A stretch of 33,390 nt of DNA from an uncultured Bifidobacterium sp. (GCF_945269915.1 NZ_CALYOY010000026.1:1-33390), one strand, 5' to 3'. Numbered from the stretch's first letter, positions 24,991-32,935 are shown. Numbers and translations are program-made. Notes: generated by a model from the letters alone, not told the origin.

Positions 24991-25584
24991 TCAGTGCAGG
25001 TCCGAGAGGCCTATCTTTGCTCTGAGCACGGCGATGGTGGTCTTCGCGTCCAGGATGGTGCCGGCGATCACCATGTCATAGGCCTCGTCGACGGTGAAGA
25101 GCCGCACATCCTGGTGGGGAGTCTCCGGTGCCAGACTGGCCGGGGTGACCGGGGTCAGCCCCTCCGCATAGAAGAGTGTGGTGTGCTGGGTGGAGAAGCT
25201 GGGTGTGTTGATGAAACGGGCGAACTGGTTATAGGATGCCGCCACATATCCGGCCTCCTCGCGCAGGCGTCTGGTGGCCACGTCGATCGGGGCCTCCTTG
25301 TCGTTCAGGGGGTGCCCGGCGGGCAGCTCCAGGGTCCACCTGTGGGTGGGGAGGCGATACTGTTCCACCAGGGGGATCCGCCCGTCGTCGGTGATGGCCA
25401 GGACCGCTATGGTGTCGCCGTTCTTCTCACTGACGATGCTTCGGTCGAACTGCTCATTGTCGCTGGAGGCATAGGTAACCCTGTCGACGCTGAAATAATG
25501 GGAGTCCATGATCTGCTTGCGCGATTTTTCTTCGACAGGGGATGGACGCCACGGATCGAACCGCCTATAGATCTGGCTGGTCAT
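24991..25584 (-). CDS. Nudix-fold protein with altered Nudix box (ADP-ribose pyrophosphatase-like)
   Basis: 197 residues from ATG 25584 (ATG 25587 is one codon upstream; AAAGGAG fits the inner ATG better). The fold is recognisable: VTYASSDNEQFDRSIVSEKNGDTIAVLAI, VEQYRLPTHRWTLELPAG, then the Nudix helix. The canonical box G-x5-E-x7-R-E-x-x-E-E-x-G is changed: six residues separate G and E, and the first metal-binding Glu is Arg (ATRRLREEAGYV). The later SDEK-type catalytic loop reads PSFSTQHTTLF, without Glu. The protein therefore may not hydrolyse nucleotide diphosphates as usual; it could be a regulator or a divergent enzyme. It is convergent with pyk and divergent from the tRNA-Leu. Confidence 0.8.
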   Translation of the reverse strand: MTSQIYRRFDPWRPSPVEEKSRKQIMDSHYFSVDRVTYASSDNEQFDRSIVSEKNGDTIAVLAITDDGRIPLVEQYRLPTHRWTLELPAGHPLNDKEAPIDVATRRLREEAGYVAASYNQFARFINTPSFSTQHTTLFYAEGLTPVTPASLAPETPHQDVRLFTVDEAYDMVIAGTILDAKTTIAVLRAKIGLSDLH

Positions 25585-25676
25585 CATGCTCTCCTTTGAT
25601 AGATGAAAGAGAAAAAACCACTATGTTTGTATTGTAAGGCTGAATCAACACGGAAACACTTGCTTCGTCTTTAAAG

Positions 25677-25682
25677 TATGAT
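25677..25682 (+). promoter_or_regulatory. -10 element of tRNA-Leu/pdtaR transcript
   Basis: TATGAT, 21 nt before the mature tRNA 5' end, in an AT-rich island. The -35 (around AAACAC at 25654-25659) is poor. The minus strand of the same island carries TACAAT (25636-25631) for the divergent Nudix-like gene. Confidence 0.35.
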
Positions 25683-25703
25683 AAATTCACTGAGGAATGG
25701 AAA

Positions 25704-25777
25704 GCCCCCGTATCCCAAGTGGTAGAGGAAACGGCCTCAAAATCCGTGCAGTGTGAGTTCGAGTCTCACCGGGGGCA
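25704..25777 (+). tRNA. tRNA-Leu (anticodon CAA) with short variable loop
   Basis: 7-bp acceptor stem GCCCCCG/CGGGGGC, D arm containing AAGTGGTAGA, anticodon loop CTCAAAA (anticodon CAA at 25738-25740), a 5-nt variable region GCAGT, T arm GTGAG-TTCGAGT-CTCAC, discriminator A at 25777 (the Leu type). CCA is not encoded. The anticodon stem ends in a C-T mismatch. The missing long variable arm is unusual for a Leu tRNA; see findings. Confidence 0.85.
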
Positions 25778-25791
25778 CGATAAAACGAACC

Positions 25792-25829
25792 CCGTGCTCA
25801 CGTCATCCGTTCGGCTGATGGGAGCACGG
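25792..25829 (+). other. hairpin in the pdtaR leader
   Basis: CCGTGCTC (25792-25799) and GAGCACGG (25822-25829) pair perfectly, with an inner CATC/GATG stem (25804-25807/25817-25820). It lies between the tRNA and pdtaR and is not followed by a T-run. It could be a weak terminator for the tRNA, a processing site, or a regulatory leader structure. Confidence 0.5.
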
Positions 25830-25853
25830 AACATGATGAAACGAGGTTGAAAA

Positions 25854-26471
25854 GTGGCTTCAGATATTGAGGACCGCGATGATTCCCACAAGGGGCGCAC
25901 CGTCGTCGTGGCAGAGGATGAGGCTTTGATCAGGCTCGATACCGTTGAAGCCCTTGAGGATGCCGGATACGACGTGGTCGGTCAGGCCGCCAGTGGCCAG
26001 GAGGCCATCGACCTCACCCGTGAGCTGCGCCCCGACGTGGTCGTCATGGATGTCAAGATGCCCGGCACCGATGGAATCACCGCCGCCACCGAAATCGGCA
26101 AGGAGAATCTCGCCCCGGTGGTCATGCTGACGGCCTTCTCCCAGCAGAGTCTGGTCGAAAAGGCCGCCGATGCCGGTGCCATGGCTTATGTGGTCAAGCC
26201 CTTTGCGCCGGAAAAGCTCCTGCCTGCCCTTGAGGTGGCCATCTCGCGATTTGACCAGATCAATGCGCTCAAGGAGGAAGTCACCGACATGAAGGCCCGG
26301 TTCGAGGCCCGTAAGCGGGTCGACAGAGCCAAGGGTCTCCTCATGGAGAACATGGGTCTGACCGAGTCCGAGGCCTTCCGCTGGATCCAGAAGACCTCCA
26401 TGGATCGCCGTCTGACCATGCAGGAGGTCGCCGACGCGGTGATTTCTCAGGTCCAAGGTTCAGACAACTAA
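25854..26471 (+). CDS. pdtaR: ANTAR-domain response regulator (PdtaR-like)
   Basis: 205 residues. Receiver domain: acidic pocket VVAEDEALIRLD, phospho-acceptor D66 in VVVMDVKMPGTDG, Lys in YVVKPFAPEKLL; a coiled linker (EEVTDMKARFEARKRVDRAKGLL) leads into the C-terminal ANTAR domain (AKGLLMENMGLTESEAFRWIQKTSMDRRLTMQEVADAVI), which binds paired RNA hairpins to prevent transcription termination. The GTG start at 25854 has GAGG 7 nt upstream. Mycobacterial Rv1626 is the same type and lies near polA as here. No partner PdtaS kinase is seen in the window. polA starts 8 nt downstream. Confidence 0.92.
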   Translation: MASDIEDRDDSHKGRTVVVAEDEALIRLDTVEALEDAGYDVVGQAASGQEAIDLTRELRPDVVVMDVKMPGTDGITAATEIGKENLAPVVMLTAFSQQSLVEKAADAGAMAYVVKPFAPEKLLPALEVAISRFDQINALKEEVTDMKARFEARKRVDRAKGLLMENMGLTESEAFRWIQKTSMDRRLTMQEVADAVISQVQGSDN

Positions 26472-26478
26472 GCGGTGC

Positions 26479-29370
26479 ATGATGGGCGAGGCCAAGAACC
26501 AAGACGGACCAAGCGGTAAACTTCTGGTCGTAGATGGCCATTCCTTGGCCTTCAGGGCTTTCTACGCCCTCCCGGTGGAGAGCTTTACCACATCGACAGG
26601 CCAACCGACCAACGCCGTCTGGGGCTTCGCCACCATGCTGGCCGACGTGATCGCCAAGGAGAAGCCCACCCACATGGGTGTGGCCTTCGATGTCAAGGGC
26701 GGCACTTTCCGCAACAAGCTCATGCCCGACTACAAGGGCACCCGTGAAGCAGCCCCCGACGAGTTGCTCTCCCAGCTGCCCCTGATCGAGAAACTCCTCG
26801 ACGGGCTTGGCATCACCTATATCATCAAGCCCGGGTACGAGGGCGATGACATCATCGGCACCCTGGCCACCATGGGTGAGGCCGCCAACTTCGACACCCT
26901 GGTCCTCTCGGGCGACAGGGATGCCTTCCAGTTGGTGGACGACAGGATCACCGTTCTTTACCCTGGCCACCACTTCAAGAACCTGAAGCACATGACCCCG
27001 CAGGCCATCGTCGACAAGTACAAGGTCACCCCGGAGCAGTATCCGGACCTGGCCGCCATGCGAGGCGAGGGGGCCGACAACATTCCGGGAGTCCCCGGTG
27101 TCGGTGATGGTTTCGCGGCCAAGTGGATCAATACATATGGCAGTCTGGAGAACATCCTTGACCACGCCGAAGAAATCGGCGGCAAGAAGGGCCAGGCACT
27201 GGCCGAGTACGGGGACCAGGTCAGGCTGAACCGAAAGGTCAACTCCCTGGTGCGTGACCTCGATTTGGGAGTGACGGTCAAGGATCTGGCCTTCGGTACC
27301 ATACACACCGACAAGGTGGTGCCGGTCTTCGACAGGCTGCAGTTCAGCCCCAATACCCGCAAGAAGATCCTCCGCGGGTTCAATACGGTCGAGGACTATG
27401 ATTACTCATCCGCCTCGGCAGTGGCAGGAGGGGGGGATGAGATCACCTTCACTGATCCGGTTCAGGACCAGGTGGGTGATACCAAGGCCCTGGAGGAGTG
27501 GGCCGACAAGCATCTGCCCGACAAGGAGGGGTCGATTCGTTCGGCCCGCCAGGTCAATGATGCCGCCGACACCCTGAGTCAGGATGTGGATACCAGGCAG
27601 TCCGCCGACCGCGACATGGTATGCGCCGAAGCCATGAAGGACCATTGGGTCCTCTATGCGAACGGAACCTCCAGGCATGGCGACTATAACCTCCAGGAGC
27701 TCTCCATCCTCTCCATGGACGGCCATGGCATCATGTTCGGGGTGGATGATCTGAATGGGAATATGGTCAAGGCCCTCCAGGATCTGATCGACCATCGCAT
27801 CGGTTCGTGCGTCGTTCATGGGTACAAGGAGCATCTGCACTTCCTGGAAAGCCGGGGGCTGCACATGCCACTGCCTCTTTTCGATACCAAACTGGCCGGT
27901 TACCTGGCCCAGCCCGACTTCCATGCCAACGATGTGGAGGAGGCCGTGGCCCACTTCCTGGCCATTCCGGTCGAGAAAGAGCCCAAGGCCACCCAGGGCA
28001 GCCTATCCCTGGACGGGACCTCCAGCGAGGATGAAAAACACCGTGGGTCCAGGATCCTCCGCCAGGCCCAGTATGTCATGATGCTGGCCGGCCGTCTCCA
28101 GTCCCTGATCGACGAGCGGCACCAGTATGGTCTGCTCCGAACCATCGAGCTGCCCACCTCCGGCGTCCTGGCCGAAATGGAGACCGAGGGAGCCAAGGTG
28201 GATGACGCCCGCCTCAAGGCCATGCATGACCAGTTCGCGGCTGAGGCGCGTCAGGCCCAGGACATCGCCTGGCAGCGTGCCGGCACCAAGGTCAACCTCC
28301 AGAGCCCCAAACAACTTCAGAAGGTTCTCTTCGACGATATGGGCCTGGCTCCATCCCACCGGACCAAGACCGGTTCCTATTCGACCAATGTGGCTGTTCT
28401 CCAGGACCTCTACGTCAAGTCCGTCAACAATGAGCGGGCCAACGATTTTCTGGGTGCCCTCCTCAAGCATCGGGAGACCAACAAGCTCAAGCAGATCGTC
28501 CAGACCCTCCGTGAGGCCATCAACCCTCAGGATGGGCGTCTCCATACCACATACGAGCAAACCGTGGCCGCCACCGGCAGGCTGAGTTCGGTGGATCCCA
28601 ACCTGCAGAACATTCCGAACAGGGATGACCGCGGGCGCGAGATCAGGTCCGCCTTCGTCCCCGGTGAGGGATACGAAGCCCTGCTCAGTTCGGATTACTC
28701 CCAGGTGGAGCTGCGCATCATGGCCGACCTTTCGGGCGACCAGGCCCTGATCGAGGCTTTCAAGTCAGGCACTGACTTCCATCGGTACGTGGCCAGCCTG
28801 GTGTATGACATCCCCATGGATGAGGTCAGCAGTGACCAGCGTTCCCATGTGAAGGCCATGAGCTACGGGCTGGCATATGGACTCAGCACCTATGGACTGG
28901 CCCAGCAGCTGAAGATCAGCCCTGCGGCGGCCGATGTCCTCCGATCCAAGTATTTCGCCACCTTCGGGAAGGTCCACGAATACCTGGAGTCCCTGGTGGC
29001 TGATGCCCGTGACAAGGGCTACACCGAGACCATGTTCGGTCGACGTCGCTACTTCCCGGGGTTGCGCTCCAACCGGCGTCTGACCCGTGAGGCGGCCGAG
29101 CGCGGTGCACTGAACGCCCCCATTCAGGGGTCCGCCGCCGACATCATGAAGATAGCCATGATCAAGGCCAACCGGGCCCTGGACAGGGAGGGTCTGAAGA
29201 GCCGTATCTCCCTGCAGATCCACGACGAACTCCTGGTGGAGATTGCGCCGGGTGAGGCTGAGAAGGCCACCAAGTTGGTCAAGGACTCCATGGAACATGC
29301 GGTCAATCTTGCCGTCCCTCTGGATGTGTCCACGGGCATCGGCCAGGACTGGCAACTGGCTGCCCACTGA
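26479..29370 (+). CDS. polA: DNA polymerase I (5'-nuclease and polymerase)
   Basis: 963 residues. The N-terminal 5'-3' nuclease (about 1-310) begins LLVVDGHSLAFRAFYALP and shows YEGDDIIGTLA, LSGDRDAFQLV and AAMRGEGADNIPGVPGVG. The polymerase domain has motif A SSDYSQVELRIMADLSGD (catalytic Asp), motif B RSHVKAMSYGLAYGLSTYGL and motif C LQIHDELLVE. The middle 3'-5' exonuclease fold is present but lacks the DTE metal-binding motif, so proofreading is probably absent, as in mycobacterial PolA. ATG 26479 or 26482; only weak ribosome-binding bases precede it, and it is 8 nt after pdtaR, suggesting coupling. Confidence 0.96.
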   Translation: MMGEAKNQDGPSGKLLVVDGHSLAFRAFYALPVESFTTSTGQPTNAVWGFATMLADVIAKEKPTHMGVAFDVKGGTFRNKLMPDYKGTREAAPDELLSQLPLIEKLLDGLGITYIIKPGYEGDDIIGTLATMGEAANFDTLVLSGDRDAFQLVDDRITVLYPGHHFKNLKHMTPQAIVDKYKVTPEQYPDLAAMRGEGADNIPGVPGVGDGFAAKWINTYGSLENILDHAEEIGGKKGQALAEYGDQVRLNRKVNSLVRDLDLGVTVKDLAFGTIHTDKVVPVFDRLQFSPNTRKKILRGFNTVEDYDYSSASAVAGGGDEITFTDPVQDQVGDTKALEEWADKHLPDKEGSIRSARQVNDAADTLSQDVDTRQSADRDMVCAEAMKDHWVLYANGTSRHGDYNLQELSILSMDGHGIMFGVDDLNGNMVKALQDLIDHRIGSCVVHGYKEHLHFLESRGLHMPLPLFDTKLAGYLAQPDFHANDVEEAVAHFLAIPVEKEPKATQGSLSLDGTSSEDEKHRGSRILRQAQYVMMLAGRLQSLIDERHQYGLLRTIELPTSGVLAEMETEGAKVDDARLKAMHDQFAAEARQAQDIAWQRAGTKVNLQSPKQLQKVLFDDMGLAPSHRTKTGSYSTNVAVLQDLYVKSVNNERANDFLGALLKHRETNKLKQIVQTLREAINPQDGRLHTTYEQTVAATGRLSSVDPNLQNIPNRDDRGREIRSAFVPGEGYEALLSSDYSQVELRIMADLSGDQALIEAFKSGTDFHRYVASLVYDIPMDEVSSDQRSHVKAMSYGLAYGLSTYGLAQQLKISPAAADVLRSKYFATFGKVHEYLESLVADARDKGYTETMFGRRRYFPGLRSNRRLTREAAERGALNAPIQGSAADIMKIAMIKANRALDREGLKSRISLQIHDELLVEIAPGEAEKATKLVKDSMEHAVNLAVPLDVSTGIGQDWQLAAH

Positions 29371-29387
29371 TGCCATGAGGAGGGTCC

Positions 29388-30416
29388 ATGTCCGTGTCGG
29401 TTGATGAGGATGGGGATAGGTCTGTGGTACCCGTTCTGGCCCAGGTGGTCAAGGTTCTGGAGGGGCTCTATCCGCTGGAGTACGCCGAGGACTGGGATCA
29501 CCCCGGACTAGTCGTTGGCGATCCCACCTGGCCGGTCCATACGATCGTTTGCGCTGTTGACCCCCGGCCTGATGTGGTCGATCAGGCCATCGCCCAGGGG
29601 GCCGACCTCCTGATCACCCACCACCCGCTCTTCTTCAGGTCGGTTCACGAAGTTTCCGGTCTGGGTTTCCGCGGGGCCATGGTCAACAGGCTGATTGCCC
29701 ACCGTTGCGGGCTCTGGGTCGGGCACACCAACGCCGATGAGGCCTATCGTGGGGTGGCCCATGCAGCAGCGGACCTCCTCGGGCTCAAGGAGACCAGGCC
29801 CCTGGTGCCTGTCCAGCCCTCGGATCACGACCTTCATGTTGACCAGGGCATCCAGGTTGGACTGGGGCGTCTGGGAAGGCTTCCCGAACCCATGACCCTG
29901 GCTGATCTGGCAGGACGGGTGGCCGACATCCTGCCCCCCACACGCCTTGGTATCCAGGTGGCCGGTCCTGGATCCGCCTTGGTGTCCACGGTGGCCCTTC
30001 TTCCCGGTTCCGGGGATTCGGAATTCGATGTGGTGCGCAGAAGCGGGGCCGATGTCTACATCACCAGTGACCTTCGCCACCATCCGGCCACCGACGCCTA
30101 CCAGGAAGCCCTCTATACGGCTCGCCTTGCGGACGCGATGGGGGAGGGTAACCAGGAGGCCACACCGCGGCCCATGCTGATCAACACCCCTCATTCGGCC
30201 ATTGAGGGCCTCTGGTTCCGTTACGCCCTGGATGACATTCCAGATGCCATCCATGATGAGACCGGTTTTACCCCGGAAATATCGGAGTCGCCCATCCAGA
30301 CCGATCCGTGGACCATGGTTCTTCGTCGAGGCTCTGATTCTTGTCTGAAACCGAGTGATTCCCATCCGGCGGATCAGGCGATTCGGCACTGTTGCGCTGA
30401 TTCATGTCGCGAATAG
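29388..30416 (+). CDS. NIF3-like (DUF34) dinuclear metal protein
   Basis: 342 residues. Metal-site residues of the Nif3/YbgI family are visible: THHPLFF (two His), HTNADEAYRG (Asp), ADVYITSDLRHHPATDA and NTPHSAIEGLWF (His and Glu). Molecular role is unsettled in the family; some members are listed as GTP cyclohydrolase 1 type 2. GAGGAGGGTCC precedes the ATG at 29388, 17 nt after polA, so it is in the pdtaR-polA operon. About 25 residues after the family's end (WTMVLRRGSD) form an unrelated His/Ser/Cys-rich tail. Confidence 0.9.
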   Translation: MSVSVDEDGDRSVVPVLAQVVKVLEGLYPLEYAEDWDHPGLVVGDPTWPVHTIVCAVDPRPDVVDQAIAQGADLLITHHPLFFRSVHEVSGLGFRGAMVNRLIAHRCGLWVGHTNADEAYRGVAHAAADLLGLKETRPLVPVQPSDHDLHVDQGIQVGLGRLGRLPEPMTLADLAGRVADILPPTRLGIQVAGPGSALVSTVALLPGSGDSEFDVVRRSGADVYITSDLRHHPATDAYQEALYTARLADAMGEGNQEATPRPMLINTPHSAIEGLWFRYALDDIPDAIHDETGFTPEISESPIQTDPWTMVLRRGSDSCLKPSDSHPADQAIRHCCADSCRE

Positions 30417-30783
30417 GATGTTTCTTGTCCCATGGATCAGGTCATTAGGTAATACAGGCCGACCCATCTGATTTGGCGGATTCTGTCAGGTGATTGTCGT
30501 GTTTCCAGTTCCTGCTCAAGCAGGAGACGCCTGTTTCAAACAGGATCAGACTCCTCCTTCAGGGTTGGGCGGCGGATGCAGGCGTAACCTGAACGAAGAC
30601 GGCGTTGGCCGGCTATGATGGTCGGCTTCAAGGAAACGGAAGGCGGAAAGGTGGATGGAGCCGATGACTGATGTTCCTCAGAGTGTGCACCCGTGGAGCT
30701 GTTCCAGCGGGGACGAGGCCGGTGGCCCGGGTGGTCGGGCCATCGATCAGAGGCTGGCGGATCAGGGAGGGGAGGGGACCGAC
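30417..30783. other. 367-bp intergenic region with tandem hairpins
   Basis: Two adjacent perfect hairpins lie at 30510-30525 and 30530-30544. A second possible start of the following Nudix gene is at 30655. Otherwise I see no gene; the sequence up to about 30560 is relatively AT-rich for this window. Confidence 0.5.
30510..30544 (+). repeat. tandem perfect inverted repeats
   Basis: TCCTGC-TCAA-GCAGGA (30510-30525) is followed 4 nt later by CCTGT-TTCAA-ACAGG (30530-30544). AGGAG at 30522-30526 can instead pair with CTCCT at 30551-30555, so exclusive folds are possible. Function unknown; a double terminator after nif3 or an attenuator before the Nudix gene are the simplest readings. Confidence 0.6.
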
Positions 30784-31485
30784 ATGTCCTTGGAGCCTCG
30801 TGAGATTCGCAGCCACGAGGTGTTTTCCGGGCCCATCTTCACCATCCTGGATAAGCTGATTGAGTTGCCCCAGGTAGATGGTTCCGTGGAACGTATCCGA
30901 CGTCAGCTGATCCACCACGATCCCTGTGTGGTCATGCTGGTCCATGACCTGGCCTCCGACACCTACCTCCTGACCCGTGAGTACCGCGTGGGGGCGGGAC
31001 GGTATGTGCATGGTCTGCCTGCCGGGTTCATGGACCGGGGTGAGACCCCGGTCCAGGCAGCCCTGCGAGAGCTGCACGAGGAGACCGGTCTGGTGCCGGG
31101 CGATAAGGAATCAACCACCTCACCGGCTGGTCCTCCCGAGGGGCTGGCCAAGGATGCCGGATTCATCGACCCGGGACCGGGCGTATACTCCTCCCTGGGA
31201 ATGAGTGACGAGTTCGGACACATCATGGTCATCCACCTGAGCAGGTGGCACAAGGAGAACCGGCATTTCGACCCGGGGGAGCACATCCAGTCAACCTGGG
31301 TGACCTGGGAGGAACTGGTGGATGCCGGCATACAGGACTCCAAAGCCGTCGTGGCCATCCAGCATGAGGCCATCAGACGCCTTCAGGAGGGAAAAGTCGG
31401 GCTAGCCGGATTTGAACCGGCGACATCCTGCACCCAAAGCAGGCGCGCTACCAAGCTGCGCTATAGCCCGAAGCCCAGGGGCTGA
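30784..31485 (+). CDS. ADP-ribose pyrophosphatase-type Nudix hydrolase
   Basis: 233 residues from ATG 30784 (MSLEPREIRSHEVFSGPIFTI), which has AGGGAGGGGACC upstream; ATG 30655 would add 43 residues of low-complexity sequence. The Nudix box is perfect: GFMDRGETPVQAALRELHEETGLV. The preceding LLTREYRVGAGRYVHGLPAG and the later PGVYSSLGMSDEFGHIMVIHL are typical of ADP-ribose hydrolases such as mycobacterial Rv1700. The last 29 codons run antisense through the whole tRNA-Pro gene, encoding the tell-tale GFEPATSCTQSRRATKLRYSP. No earlier in-frame stop exists, so the overlap is real at the sequence level. Confidence 0.88.
   Translation: MSLEPREIRSHEVFSGPIFTILDKLIELPQVDGSVERIRRQLIHHDPCVVMLVHDLASDTYLLTREYRVGAGRYVHGLPAGFMDRGETPVQAALRELHEETGLVPGDKESTTSPAGPPEGLAKDAGFIDPGPGVYSSLGMSDEFGHIMVIHLSRWHKENRHFDPGEHIQSTWVTWEELVDAGIQDSKAVVAIQHEAIRRLQEGKVGLAGFEPATSCTQSRRATKLRYSPKPRG
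31397..31470 (-). tRNA. tRNA-Pro (anticodon TGG)
   Basis: Minus-strand cloverleaf: acceptor CGGGCTA/TAGCCCG, D arm with AGCTTGGTAGCGC, anticodon stem CCTGC/GCAGG with loop TTTGGGT (anticodon TGG), T loop TTCAAAT, discriminator A. CCA is not encoded. It lies entirely inside the 3' end of the plus-strand Nudix gene. An extended -10 (TGCTATATT) lies about 37 nt upstream on the minus strand. Confidence 0.95.
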
Positions 31486-31506
31486 GCCCGCCAGGCACAA
31501 TTCATC

Positions 31507-31512
31507 AATATA
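31507..31512 (-). promoter_or_regulatory. extended -10 promoter element of tRNA-Pro
   Basis: On the minus strand TATATT is preceded by TGC, an extended -10 arrangement, and would start transcription about 30 nt before the tRNA. The adjacent -35 zone is occupied by a 19-bp inverted repeat. Confidence 0.5.
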
Positions 31513-31514
31513 GC

Positions 31515-31556
31515 ACGATGGCTCCACCATCGTTCCTCAGACAAGCTCCCAGCTTG
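31515..31556. repeat. two adjacent inverted repeats before aroA
   Basis: ACGATGG-CTCCA-CCATCGT (31515-31533) and CAAGCT-CCC-AGCTTG (31542-31556) have perfect arms. The first overlaps the tRNA-Pro -35 region; both lie just upstream of aroA and downstream of the Nudix stop. They may be a bidirectional terminator or operators. Confidence 0.5.
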
Positions 31557-31573
31557 CGGCTACCATGGGGACC

Positions 31574-32935
31574 ATGACAGTGGCAGAGACATGGGCAGCG
31601 CCGCAGGCCGAGGGTCCCTTGAAGGCAGAGGTGACGATACCGGGGAGCAAGTCCCTCTCCAACCGGTATCTGATCCTGGCGGCTCTGGGAAGCCGTCCCG
31701 TCAGGCTGACAGGCCTGCTCAGATCGAGAGATACGGACCTGATGATCCAGGCCCTGGAGGCTCTGGGTGTGGGGTGTCGGGTCAATCCGGAGGATCCTAC
31801 GGATCTGGAGGTTGAACCACCGGCAGATGGGCGCTTCCACGGTGGTGCCCAGGTGGACTGCGGACTCGCCGGAACCGTCATGCGGTTCCTTCCCGGCCTG
31901 GCCATGCTGGCCGACGGCCCCACACGCTTCGATGGGGACGAGCAGGCGTATCACCGTCCCATGGGGCCCCTCCTGGACGGGTTGACCCAGTTGGGAGCCG
32001 GGATTGACTACCTGGGCGAGGAGGGTTTCCTGCCCTTCGATCTGGTACCGCCGGATCGCCTTGTCGGCAGGGAGATCACCATAGACTCCTCAGCCTCATC
32101 ACAGTTCATCTCCGGACTTCTGCTCCTGTCCCCCAGGGCGGAGGGCACCATGACCATCATCCACCGGGGCGACCACCTGCCCAGCCTGCCACACATCGCC
32201 ATGACAGTGGAGGATCTGTGCCGGGCCGGTGTGCAGGTTCAGGCCGATCCCGACCACTGCAGGTGGAGGGTGGAAAGGCGGCAGGACGGGGGAACGAGGC
32301 TGCCTGTGCGTGTCCAGGTGGAGCCGGACCTGTCGAATGCGGCACCCTTCCTGGGGGCGGCCCTGATAGCAGGCGGCAGTGTCACTGTGCCCAACTGGCC
32401 TGGTCGCACCACCCAGCCCGGAGGTCTCCTGCCTGGTTACCTGAAGACCATGGGAGCTGGAGTCGAGATGGTTTCCGACGGGCAGGGGGGTGCCTCCTGC
32501 CGGGTGACCGGCAGGGGATCCATTCATGGGCTGGGAGACTTCGATCTTTCCCCAGCCGGGGAGATCGTCCCCTCCATTGCGGCCATGCTGGTCTTCGCCG
32601 ATGCCCCCAGCCGGCTGCATGGCATCGCCCACCTGCGCGGCCATGAGACCAACCGACTCAAGGCCCTGGTCAACGAAATCACCAGGGTGGGTGGTCGGGC
32701 CCATGAGCTTGATGACGGCCTGGCCATCGACCCCGTGCCTCTCCGGGACATGCATGGGGCTGTCATGGAGACCTACGCCGATCACCGGATGGCCACCTTC
32801 GCAGCCATGATCGGACTACGGATCCCCGGAATCCAAGTGCTCGACATCGGCACGACAGCCAAGACCATGCCGGACTTCCCCGGCATGTGGGGACGGATGC
32901 TCCATGGGTCGAGTGAGATATCACCTGACAGCTGA
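31574..32935 (+). CDS. aroA: 5-enolpyruvylshikimate-3-phosphate synthase
   Basis: 453 residues; shikimate pathway, joins shikimate-3-phosphate and PEP. Visible motifs: TIPGSKSLSNRYLILAALGS (substrate-binding Lys/Ser/Arg), DCGLAGTVMRFLPGLA (the family's GNAGTxxR loop with Leu for Asn), SSASSQFISGLLLLSP, FDLSPAGEIVPSIAAML (Asp/Glu region), LRGHETNRL, METYADHRMA and TTAKTMPDFPGMW. I prefer ATG 31574 because GGGGACC lies just upstream; ATG 31565 is in frame and also possible. The hisN-type gene follows after 81 nt, with its own ribosome-binding site. Confidence 0.95.
   Translation: MTVAETWAAPQAEGPLKAEVTIPGSKSLSNRYLILAALGSRPVRLTGLLRSRDTDLMIQALEALGVGCRVNPEDPTDLEVEPPADGRFHGGAQVDCGLAGTVMRFLPGLAMLADGPTRFDGDEQAYHRPMGPLLDGLTQLGAGIDYLGEEGFLPFDLVPPDRLVGREITIDSSASSQFISGLLLLSPRAEGTMTIIHRGDHLPSLPHIAMTVEDLCRAGVQVQADPDHCRWRVERRQDGGTRLPVRVQVEPDLSNAAPFLGAALIAGGSVTVPNWPGRTTQPGGLLPGYLKTMGAGVEMVSDGQGGASCRVTGRGSIHGLGDFDLSPAGEIVPSIAAMLVFADAPSRLHGIAHLRGHETNRLKALVNEITRVGGRAHELDDGLAIDPVPLRDMHGAVMETYADHRMATFAAMIGLRIPGIQVLDIGTTAKTMPDFPGMWGRMLHGSSEISPDS

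Noticed and set aside
30655..30783. Longer N-terminus of the Nudix hydrolase from ATG 30655
   Set aside because: The extra 43 residues are low-complexity and the family start plus a better ribosome-binding site are at 30784; kept only as an alternative.
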